From: Clavibacter tessellarius
GTDB lineage: Bacteria; Actinomycetota; Actinomycetes; Actinomycetales; Microbacteriaceae
Assembly: GCF_001618005.1 (NCBI RefSeq)
Contig: NZ_LQXA01000061.1
Span: forward strand, 116,284-180,283
Reading direction: 5' to 3'
DNA: 64,000 nucleotides
Positions 51,222 to 58,548 of this stretch are shown one piece after another (position 1 is the first letter of the stretch; each line of letters begins with the position of its first letter). The position numbers and the translations under genes are program-made. The notes under the pieces are model-generated. The model was not told the origin of the DNA, made no database searches, and was given only the letters and a program-made list of their open reading frames with translations.

Positions 51222-51239
51222 CTTGCACATGACGCAAGA
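51221..51239. promoter_or_regulatory. Candidate XRE-cupin operator over the start codon
   Basis: TCTTGC-n7-GCAAGA is a perfect 6-bp inverted repeat centred on the predicted start site of the XRE-cupin gene. The regulator bound here would block its own transcript and could affect the divergent methyltransferase gene. Confidence 0.5.
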
Positions 51240-51825
51240 GACCGACGTCGACGCCCTCGTCCGCCAGCGCATCCGGGGGCTCCGCGAGGCGCGCGGCTGG
51301 TCGCTCGACGTGCTGGCGGCGCGCTGCTTCCTCAGCCCCTCGACGCTCAGCCGGATCGAGACGGGTCACCGCCGCATCGCCCTCGACCAGCTGGTGCCGC
51401 TCGCGAAGGCCCTCGACACGACGCTCGACGAGCTCATCGAGTCCGGGGACGACGCCGACGTCGTGATCCGGCCGCAGAAGGACGTCGAGGCCGGGCGCAC
51501 CACGTGGGTGCTGTCGCGCGGCGGCGGCACCGCGTCGGGCGTCTTCGTCGCGAAGATGCGCCTCACGCCGCGGCGCCCGTTCCCCGTGGAGGACCTCGGC
51601 GTGCATCCCGGGCGCGACTGGTTCACGGTGCTGTCGGGCACGGCGCGGCTGCAGCTGGGGGAGCGGACGATCCTCGTGGAGGCCGGGGACGCGGCCGAGT
51701 TCTCGACGATGGTGCCGCACGCCATCAGCGCGCACCGCGGCGTGACGGAGGTGCTCACGATCCTCGACCGCGACGGGCAGCGGGCGCACCTCGCGACCAC
51801 CGGGGCGGGCGCCGCGGGAGCCTAG
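51229..51825 (+). CDS. XRE-family regulator with C-terminal cupin
   Basis: 198 residues from ATG 51229. The helix-turn-helix spans residues 8-68 (RQRIRGLREARGWSLDVLAARCFLSPSTLSRIETGHRRI), and the cupin domain the C-terminal half (GVHPGRDWFTVLSGTARLQLGERTILVEAGDAAEFSTMVPHAI). The cupin metal ligands are partial: the usual HxH pair is not seen, but a Pro-His in VPHAI is. Such regulators sense small ligands. It lies divergent from a methyltransferase gene. Confidence 0.88.
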   Translation: MTQETDVDALVRQRIRGLREARGWSLDVLAARCFLSPSTLSRIETGHRRIALDQLVPLAKALDTTLDELIESGDDADVVIRPQKDVEAGRTTWVLSRGGGTASGVFVAKMRLTPRRPFPVEDLGVHPGRDWFTVLSGTARLQLGERTILVEAGDAAEFSTMVPHAISAHRGVTEVLTILDRDGQRAHLATTGAGAAGA

Positions 51826-51895
51826 CCCCCGGGGGCGGGTCCGCCGGGGCCTCGGACGGCGCCCCGAGGGCACGGGCACCGGCGGCGCCTGCGCG

Positions 51896-52108
51896 TCAGG
51901 CGGCGAGCGCGGCGGCGGCCGGGTCCACGGCGGGGGCCCGCGATGGGGCGAGGTCGACCGCGAGGCTGCGCGTGCCGGCGTGACGGAAGGCGTCGGCGCC
52001 GCCCGCGAAGGCGACGCAGGTCGGATCGCCCGGGAGCGGGGCGACGACGACGGGGACGGCCGCGCGGGGAGCGACGAGGGCGGCGGTGGGGGCGACGGAC
52101 ACGGGCAC
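51896..52108 (-). CDS. 70-aa hypothetical protein
   Basis: GTG 52108 has an unusually strong ribosome-binding site (AGGAGGA 5 nt upstream). Third positions are almost entirely G/C. The protein is Ala/Pro/Val-rich, with one Cys in GDPTCVAFAGGADAF, and has no clear membrane segment or motif. It is isolated between the XRE gene and the siroheme genes. Its function is unknown. Confidence 0.55.
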   Translation of the reverse strand: MPVSVAPTAALVAPRAAVPVVVAPLPGDPTCVAFAGGADAFRHAGTRSLAVDLAPSRAPAVDPAAAALAA

Positions 52109-52124
52109 GGGATCCTCCTGATCT

Positions 52125-52144
52125 CACCGCCCGGGCGGGCGGTG
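52125..52144. terminator. Possible terminator of the nirB operon
   Basis: CACCGCCC / GGGCGGTG stem of 8 bp with a GGGC loop, located after the uroporphyrinogen-III synthase gene; short for a terminator. Confidence 0.4.
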
Positions 52145-52246
52145 CCCCCAGGCTCGCGGACCGGGATCCGGCGCGCGTCCTCCTGGCGACCCCCGCACCT
52201 CCTCCCGCGGCAGGAGATGCGCCGGGCCGGGAGGACCAGCCGCGCC

Positions 52247-53398
52247 TCAGACGGTGGTGAGGCGGTACCCGCGCTTGATCACGGTCTGGATGATGCCGCC
52301 GTCGGGAAGCGACCGCCGCAGCCGCGAGATCGCCACGTCGACCGCGTGGTCGTCGAGCACCTCCGGCGTCGCGCGGGCGAGCACGCGGCGGGGCACGGTC
52401 GCGCCCTCCGCGGCGACGAGGGCGCGGAACAGCGCGAGCGGCACGGGGCTCAGGGCGACGCGCTCGCCGTCGATGACGACCAGGCGTCCGCGGAGCTCGA
52501 TCGCGCCGTGCCGGGTCTCGACGCGCTGGACGCCCGCCTCCTCGAGGTGCGCGCACACGAGCCGGATGAGCGCCCCCATGCGGAACCGGTCGGGCGTGAT
52601 CGGCAGGATCCCCGCCTCCACGAGCGGCGCCGCCGTCACCGGGCCGACGGCCGCCGCGACCACCATCGTCCGGAGCGCCTCCTGGAGGTCCTCCAGCCGG
52701 CCGGCCGCGTCCGCCGTCGTGAACAGGGCCTCGACGGCGGGCGCGCTCGTGAAGGTGACCGCGTCGATCCCGCCCGTGCACACCGTCTCGACGAGCCGCA
52801 GCACGCGCGCGGAGTCCTCGTGCACGGTCCAGCGGTAGGGCGCGACCGTGAGCACGCGGGCGCCGGCGGCCTCCAGGCGCGCGAGCTGCACCGGATCCGT
52901 GAAGCCGTGCAGCTGCACCGCCACCGTCACGCCGTCGACGTCGCCGCGCAGCACCAGGTCGACGAGCGACGTGGTGGTCTCGCGCTCGCTCATGCCGTGG
53001 TCGTCGAGCGAGGCGGCGCGGATGGCGCCACGCGCCTTGGGGCCGCGGACGAGGATGCGCGCCCCCGCGAGGACCTCGGTGAGCTCGTCGCCGATGCCCG
53101 CGGCGTCGGCGGCCTCGAACCAGCGCCGGATGCCGTAGGACGTCGTGGCGAGCAGGATGCCGGGCCGGGCCCGGATGATCGCGCGCGTCTCCGCCTCGAG
53201 CGCGGAGTCGTCGCTGACGCCGGTCATGCGGATCGTGGGCGCGTGCATCACGTCGGCGCCGCGGCGCTCGAACGCGGCGATGAGGTCCTCGGAGCGCCGG
53301 TCGGAGGTGACGGCGATGCGGAAGCCCTCGAGCTGGTCGGGGCGGAAGCCGGGCTCGGCGTCGGATCCGGTCATGGCGGGCGCTCCCTCGGCGGTCAC
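52247..53398 (-). CDS. Uroporphyrinogen-III synthase fused to a winged-helix DNA-binding domain
   Basis: 383 residues. The first 265 resemble HemD (FRIAVTSDRRSEDLIAAFERRG ... TFTSAPAVEALF ... VVAAAVGPVTAAPLVEAG), which closes the tetrapyrrole ring. Residues 285-383 are an OmpR/PhoB-type winged helix (LVVIDGERVALSPVPLALFRALV ... DDHAVDVAISRLRRSL ... IQTVIKRGYRLTT). It may be both enzyme and transcription factor for siroheme or nitrite genes. GTG 53398 overlaps the SUMT stop; ATG 53374, with AGGGAG 9 nt upstream, is an alternative start. Confidence 0.85.
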   Translation of the reverse strand: MTAEGAPAMTGSDAEPGFRPDQLEGFRIAVTSDRRSEDLIAAFERRGADVMHAPTIRMTGVSDDSALEAETRAIIRARPGILLATTSYGIRRWFEAADAAGIGDELTEVLAGARILVRGPKARGAIRAASLDDHGMSERETTTSLVDLVLRGDVDGVTVAVQLHGFTDPVQLARLEAAGARVLTVAPYRWTVHEDSARVLRLVETVCTGGIDAVTFTSAPAVEALFTTADAAGRLEDLQEALRTMVVAAAVGPVTAAPLVEAGILPITPDRFRMGALIRLVCAHLEEAGVQRVETRHGAIELRGRLVVIDGERVALSPVPLALFRALVAAEGATVPRRVLARATPEVLDDHAVDVAISRLRRSLPDGGIIQTVIKRGYRLTTV

Positions 53399-54459
53399 GG
53401 CGTCGCCCGTGCCCGGCGCTCATCCTCCCACGGCGCGTGCCCGGCGGCCGCGGCCTCCTCGGCCCAGCCGGGCACCCGCACGACCTCGCCCACGACGATG
53501 ACCGCGGGCGAGCGCGGCGCCACCGTGCCGAGCAACCCGGCGACCCCCGCGACCGTGGTGACCGTCGTGCGCTGGTCGATCGCGTAGCCGCGCTCCACGA
53601 TGGCGAGCGGCATGTCGGCGCGCATGCCGTGCCGCTGGAGCCCCGCCACGAGGTGCGGCAGCGTGTTCACGCCCATGAGCACGACGAGCGTGCCGCCGAG
53701 GCCCACGAGGTGCGCGAGCTCGTCCTCGGAGAAGGGCACGTGGCCCGAGACCACAGTGAAGGCGCGGCTCACCTCGCGGTGCGTGACGGGGATCCCGGCG
53801 GCGGCGGGCACCGCGACGGCGCTCGTGACGCCGGGCACGACGGTCACGGGCACGCCGGCCGCCCGGCACGCGATGACCTCCTCGCCGCCGCGCCCGAAGA
53901 CGAACGGGTCGCCGCCCTTGAGGCGCACGACGCGGAGGCCGCGGGACGCGTGCTCGACGAGCAGCTCCTCGATCCGGCGCTGCGGCACGGCGTGGTGCCC
54001 GGGGGTCTTGCCCACGTCGACGAGCTCGGCGCCCGGGGCGAACGCCGCCACGTCGTCGGTGGGGCCGAGGCGGTCGTGCAGCACGACGTCGGCCTCGGCG
54101 AGGGCGGCGCGCGCCGCGACGGTCATGAGGCCCGGATCCCCGGGGCCGCCGCCCACGAGCGTCACGTGCCCGAGCGGCGTGGGCGCGATGCCCTCGGCCA
54201 CCTGGAACCAGACGCGCTCGGCCCGGCATGCCTCGGCGACCGCGGCGCGGCGGACGGCGTCGCCCTCCACCCACAGCACGAGGTCGGGCAGCGGCCGGCC
54301 GTCGAGGGCCGCCGCGTCGAGCGCCGCGCCCGCGGCGTGGTCGGGCACGAGCTCCACGCGGGCGCCGTCCGCGGCGAGCCGGGCGGTGATCCGGCGGGTG
54401 GCGTCGGCGCCGCCCACCACGACGACGCGGCGGCCCTGGACATCGAGGGGGATCGGCAC
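53395..54459 (-). CDS. Uroporphyrinogen-III C-methyltransferase with short dehydrogenase-like N-terminus
   Basis: 354 residues. Residues 95-335 are a complete SUMT (VTLVGGGPGDPGLMTVAA; VRLKGGDPFVFGRGGEE; VPGVTSAVAVPAAAGIPVTHR; PLAIVERGYA), which methylates uroporphyrinogen III to precorrin-2. The first 90 residues look like a Rossmann stub of the CysG dehydrogenase (GRRVVVVGGADATRRITARLAADGA), but its dimerisation/chelatase half is missing. It lies 3 bp after the nirB stop and overlaps the next gene, supporting siroheme production for NirB. Confidence 0.9.
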   Translation of the reverse strand: MPIPLDVQGRRVVVVGGADATRRITARLAADGARVELVPDHAAGAALDAAALDGRPLPDLVLWVEGDAVRRAAVAEACRAERVWFQVAEGIAPTPLGHVTLVGGGPGDPGLMTVAARAALAEADVVLHDRLGPTDDVAAFAPGAELVDVGKTPGHHAVPQRRIEELLVEHASRGLRVVRLKGGDPFVFGRGGEEVIACRAAGVPVTVVPGVTSAVAVPAAAGIPVTHREVSRAFTVVSGHVPFSEDELAHLVGLGGTLVVLMGVNTLPHLVAGLQRHGMRADMPLAIVERGYAIDQRTTVTTVAGVAGLLGTVAPRSPAVIVVGEVVRVPGWAEEAAAAGHAPWEDERRARATP

Positions 54460-54462
54460 GGC

Positions 54463-57117
54463 TCACACCTTCCGGACGGGGATGGACGGTCCCGACAGCA
54501 TGACGGATCCGTCGCGCTCCTCCGGGGAGGCGGGCCTCCTCTGGCCGCGCTCCTCGACGCGGGCGAGCGACGGGTCCGGCGTGGTCGGCGCGTTGACGAA
54601 CGAGCGGAAGCGGCGGAGCCGGTCGGGGTCGGCGAGCGTCGCCGCCCACTCGTCCTCGTAGCCGTCGATCTGCAGCGCCATCGCCTGCTCGAGCTCCTCG
54701 GCGATGCCGAGCGAGTCCTCCACGACCACCTGGTGCACGTGCTCGAGGCCGCCCTCCAGCTCCTCCTGCCAGCGCGCCGTGCGCTGGAGCCGCTCGGCCG
54801 TGCGCACGTAGTACATGAGGTAGCGGTCGATGTAGCGGATGAGGGTGGCGTCGTCGAGGTCCTTGGCGAGCAGCTGCGCGTGCGCGGGCGTGAAGCCGCC
54901 GTTGCCGCCGACGTAGAGGTTCCAGCCGGTCTCGGTCGCGATCACGCCGATGTCCTTGGCGCGCGCCTCGGCGCACTCGCGCGCGCAGCCGGAGACGCCC
55001 ATCTTGAACTTGTGCGGCGAGCGCACCCCGCGGTAGCGCAGCTCCAGGTGCACGGCCATGGCGACGGCGTCCTGCACGCCGTAGCGGCACCACGTGGATC
55101 CCACGCACGACTTCACGTTGCGGAGCGCCTTGCCGTACGCCTGGCCGGACTCGAAGCCGGCGTCGACGAGGATCCGCCAGATCTCCGGCAGCTGCTCCAG
55201 CCGGGCGCCGAACATGTCGATGCGCTGGCCGCCCGTGATCTTCGTATAGAGGTCGTACCGCTCGGCCACCTCCGCGATGACCTTGAGCTTCGCGGGCGTG
55301 ATCTCGCCGCCCGGGATGCGCGGGACGACCGAGTAGGTGCCGTCCTTCTGCATGTTCGCGAGCGCCCGGTCGTTGGTGTCCTGCAGCGGCCCCTGGCCGG
55401 CGTCGAGGATGTAGCCCTTGGTCTGGGTGGCGAGCACGGACGCGACCACGGGCTTGCAGACGTCGCAGCCGAGGCCGGACCCCAGGCGCTCGAACACCTG
55501 CGCGGCGGAGGTGAGGCCGAGGATCCGCACGGTCTCGAACAGCTCGCTGCGGCTCACGGCGAAGTGCTCGCACAGGGCGCGCGACACCTCGACGCCCGCG
55601 GCCTCGAGCTCGGTGTCGAGGATCTTCTTCACGAGCGGCACGCACGATCCGCACTGGGTGCCGGCGCGGCTGCACGCCTTGAGCGCGGCGAGGTCGGTGC
55701 AGCCGGGGGCGCCGTCGGATCCGCGGACCGCGTGCCGCACGTCGCCCGCGCTCACGTCGTTGCAGGAGCACACCTGCACGTCGTCGGGGAGGTCGGTGGC
55801 GGCCGGCGGCTCGGCGCCCGCGGCCGAGAGGTAGGCGCCGGGCTCGGACGCGAGCTCGCGGCCGAGCATCGGGCGGAGCGCGCTGTAGGGGGCCGCGTCG
55901 CCCACGAAGACGCCGCCGAGGAGGGTCCGCGCGTCGTCGCTCATGACGATCTTCTGGTACAGCCCGCGGGCGGGATCGGCGTACACGACCTCGAGCGCGC
56001 CCTCCGAGCGGCCCATCGCGTCGCCGAAGGACGCGACCTCCACGCCGGCGAGCTTGAGCTTCGTCGCGTCGTCGATGCCGGGGAACACCGCCTCGCCGCC
56101 CGTGATGCGGTCGGCGACGGTCTCCGCCATCGCGTTCGCGGGCGCCACGAGGCCGACGCACACGCCGTCGACCGCGGCGACCTCGCCGATCGCCCACACG
56201 TGCGGCGCCGAGGTGCGGCACGCCGCGTCGATCGCGACGCCGCCCCGCGGGCCGAGCTCGAGCCCGGCGTCGCGCGCGAGCTCGTCGCGCGGCGTGATCC
56301 CGATGGAGAACACGACGACGTCCGCGGAGATCGTGCGCCCGTCGGTGAGCGCCACCCCGGTCACGCGGCCGGTCGGCGTCGTGAGGATCGCGGTGGGCCG
56401 GACGCCGAGGTGCAGCTCGATGCCGCGGCCGTGGACGATGCGCCCGAGCGCCTGCCCCGCCCCCTCGTCGAGCTGGGACGACATGAGCCAGCGGCCCGAG
56501 TGCACGACCGCCGAGCGGGCGCCGAGGGCGTGCACGCCGCCCGCGGCCTCGAGCCCGAGGAGGCCGCCGCCGACCGTGACGACGTTCGCGGGCCGGCCGT
56601 TCCTCTCGCGGAAGCGCGCGATCTCGGCCACGAGGTCGGCGACGTCCGCGAGCGTCCGGTACACCCGGCCGGACGCGGCGCCGTCGATGGGCGGCACGGT
56701 CGCGGAGGATCCCGTCGCGAGCACGAGCTCGTCGTAGGGGAGGACCGCGCCGTCGTCGAGGGAGACCGTGCGGGCCGCCGGGTCGATGCGCGTGGCGAGT
56801 CGGCCGGGACGGCAGTCGAGCGCGACGTGGTCCCAGAACGCGGCCTCGCCGAGGGTCAGGTCGACCTCGCCGGCGAGGCGCTTCGAGAGCTGCACGCGGT
56901 CGTAGGGGAGGTGCGGCTCGTCGCCGACCACGGTGACCCGGAGGTCGGGCGACGACGCGTCCGCGCGGGAGGCGAGCGACTCGGCGAGCCGGTGCGCCGC
57001 GGGACCGCCGCCCACGACGACGACCCGGCGGATGCCGTCGGGCCCCGTGGTCGGGGCCTGGTCGGCGCGCAGGGGGACGGCGTGCGGGTCGGGCGGCGTG
57101 GCAGCTGGTGCGCTCAT
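54463..57117 (-). CDS. nirB: Assimilatory nitrite reductase large subunit
   Basis: 884 residues from ATG 57117 with AGGAGG 6 nt upstream. It contains an N-terminal FAD/NAD-binding module (VVVVGGGPAAHRLAESLA), a BFD-type [2Fe-2S] domain (VCSCNDVSAGDVRHAV ... AGTQCGSC), and the siroheme/[4Fe-4S] reductase half with its Cys set (CVGSTWCRYG and VSGCARECAEA). It reduces nitrite to ammonium with NAD(P)H together with NirD. Siroheme genes follow directly. NirD is encoded divergently, fused to a chelatase. Confidence 0.95.
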   Translation of the reverse strand: MSAPAATPPDPHAVPLRADQAPTTGPDGIRRVVVVGGGPAAHRLAESLASRADASSPDLRVTVVGDEPHLPYDRVQLSKRLAGEVDLTLGEAAFWDHVALDCRPGRLATRIDPAARTVSLDDGAVLPYDELVLATGSSATVPPIDGAASGRVYRTLADVADLVAEIARFRERNGRPANVVTVGGGLLGLEAAGGVHALGARSAVVHSGRWLMSSQLDEGAGQALGRIVHGRGIELHLGVRPTAILTTPTGRVTGVALTDGRTISADVVVFSIGITPRDELARDAGLELGPRGGVAIDAACRTSAPHVWAIGEVAAVDGVCVGLVAPANAMAETVADRITGGEAVFPGIDDATKLKLAGVEVASFGDAMGRSEGALEVVYADPARGLYQKIVMSDDARTLLGGVFVGDAAPYSALRPMLGRELASEPGAYLSAAGAEPPAATDLPDDVQVCSCNDVSAGDVRHAVRGSDGAPGCTDLAALKACSRAGTQCGSCVPLVKKILDTELEAAGVEVSRALCEHFAVSRSELFETVRILGLTSAAQVFERLGSGLGCDVCKPVVASVLATQTKGYILDAGQGPLQDTNDRALANMQKDGTYSVVPRIPGGEITPAKLKVIAEVAERYDLYTKITGGQRIDMFGARLEQLPEIWRILVDAGFESGQAYGKALRNVKSCVGSTWCRYGVQDAVAMAVHLELRYRGVRSPHKFKMGVSGCARECAEARAKDIGVIATETGWNLYVGGNGGFTPAHAQLLAKDLDDATLIRYIDRYLMYYVRTAERLQRTARWQEELEGGLEHVHQVVVEDSLGIAEELEQAMALQIDGYEDEWAATLADPDRLRRFRSFVNAPTTPDPSLARVEERGQRRPASPEERDGSVMLSGPSIPVRKV

Positions 57118-57145
57118 GACGGACCTCCTCCTCGGGTGTCCTCCC

Positions 57146-57151
57146 ACGCTA
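57146..57151 (-). promoter_or_regulatory. -10 element of the nirB operon
   Basis: Minus-strand TAGCGT (within CTAGCGTGG) lies 28 nt before ATG 57117, giving a leader of about 22 nt that includes the AGGAGG site. Confidence 0.4.
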
Positions 57152-57183
57152 GGCAGGGCCCGTTTCGGGGCCGTTGCCCCCGT

Positions 57184-57198
57184 GTCACGCCGTGTGAC
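57184..57198. promoter_or_regulatory. Candidate operator between nirB and nirD-cbiX
   Basis: GTCAC-GCCGT-GTGAC is a 5-5-5 palindrome. Nearby, GTTAC-n6-GTCAC (57238-57253) is a partial match to the GlnR a/b-site pattern that controls nitrogen genes in actinobacteria. The assignment to GlnR or the HemD-fused regulator is unproven. Confidence 0.35.
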
Positions 57199-57285
57199 GC
57201 GCGCCTCACGCCGATGCCGGACGGCCGAGAGGTCTTCGTTACGCCGCCGTCACGGCGACGGTCGGAGACCGAAACACCGCGTCCC

Positions 57286-57291
57286 TAGCGT
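57286..57291 (+). promoter_or_regulatory. -10 element of the nirD-cbiX operon
   Basis: TAGCGT in CTAGCGTGG, the same 9-mer as at the nirB side, about 76 nt before ATG 57367. Confidence 0.4.
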
Positions 57292-57366
57292 GGCCGACAC
57301 GAGCCGCCCGGATCCGTGCCGGGCCGTATACACCGCACCACCCGGCACCGACCGCGAGGAGACCGC

Positions 57367-58443
57367 ATGACCATGACGGAGGTCGCCGCGTCCGACGCGG
57401 GCGCGACGTCGACGGGCCCCTGGACCGCCGTCTGCCGGCTCGACCAGCTGGAGCCGCTCTGGGGCGAGGCCGCGCTCGTCGGCGGCGAGCAGGTCGCGCT
57501 CCTCCGCCTGCCGGACGGGAGCGTGCGGGCCGTCGACCACGCGGATCCGGCGACCGGGGCCTTCGTGATGGCGCGCGGCATCGTCGGTTCCCGCGGCACC
57601 CGCACCACCATCGCCTCGCCGCTGCACAAGGACGTCTTCGACCTCGACACGGGGGAGTGCCTCACGACGCCCGCGCTGCGGCTGCCTGTGTGGCGCAGCC
57701 GCGTGCGCGACGGCGTCGTGGAGGTGGCCCGCTCGGCGGCGCTCGTCGCGGCGTCGCACGGCACCTCGGATCCGGCCGGCCGCCGCGCGGTGACCGCGCT
57801 CGTGCAGGCCGTGCGCGAGGCCCGGCCCGACCTCCGCGTCGTGGACGCGCACGTCGACGTGCAGCAGCCCGACGTGCCCGCCGCCATGGACCTGCTCGAC
57901 GACCCGTCCCGCGCGGTCGTCGTCGTGCCGCTCCTCCTGAGCGCCGGGTACCACGTGCACGTCGACCTCGCCGAGGCCGCCGCCGACGCCGCGCCGCGCG
58001 AGGTGCGCGTCACGGGCGCGCTCGGGCCGGATCCGCGGCTCGCGACCGTGCTCGCCCGCCGCCTCCGGGAGGCCGGGCTGCGGGACGGCGACCGCGTCGT
58101 GCTCGCGGCCGCCGGATCCAGCGACGCGGGCGCCGTCGCCGACTGCCACGCCGTGGGCGGCATGCTCGCGTCCGAGCTCGGCCGCGAGGTCGTCACGTCG
58201 TTCATCTCGGCGGCGCGACCACGCGTGCCCGCGGCCGTCCGCGCGGAGCGGGACGCCCACCCGGGATCCCGCGTCGTCGTGGCCACCTACCTCCTCGCCC
58301 CCGGCTACTTCGCCACCCTCGCCGAGCGCGCGGGAGGGGACGCGACGAGCGCCCCGCTCCTCGTCGACGGCGAGGCGCCGCCCGCCGAGCTCGTCGACAT
58401 CGTCGTCGAGCTGCACGCGTCGGCGGCGGTGCCCGTGCGCTGA
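57367..58443 (+). CDS. NirD-CbiX fusion: nitrite reductase small subunit with sirohydrochlorin chelatase
   Basis: 358 residues from ATG 57367 with GAGGAG upstream. Residues 15-115 are a NirD-type Rieske-fold domain without cluster ligands (WTAVCRLDQLEPLWGEAALV ... VGSRGTRTTIASPLHKDVFDLDTGECL). Residues 122-358 are a CbiX/SirB-like ferrochelatase with the first metal His in ASHGTSD (about residue 130) and the second in SAGYHVHVDL (about 194); a second, His-poor half repeat follows. The fusion joins the enzyme subunit to the last step of its cofactor synthesis. It starts an operon with narK and nasA. Confidence 0.87.
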   Translation: MTMTEVAASDAGATSTGPWTAVCRLDQLEPLWGEAALVGGEQVALLRLPDGSVRAVDHADPATGAFVMARGIVGSRGTRTTIASPLHKDVFDLDTGECLTTPALRLPVWRSRVRDGVVEVARSAALVAASHGTSDPAGRRAVTALVQAVREARPDLRVVDAHVDVQQPDVPAAMDLLDDPSRAVVVVPLLLSAGYHVHVDLAEAAADAAPREVRVTGALGPDPRLATVLARRLREAGLRDGDRVVLAAAGSSDAGAVADCHAVGGMLASELGREVVTSFISAARPRVPAAVRAERDAHPGSRVVVATYLLAPGYFATLAERAGGDATSAPLLVDGEAPPAELVDIVVELHASAAVPVR

Positions 58444-58548
58444 CCCGCGCCCGGCCGACGGCGCCCGCCGCGCATCGGCGCCCACCCGCCGCCACCCGAC
58501 CACGATCCGCCATGCCCGTCCCGCTCGACCACGACCAGGAGACCCGCC

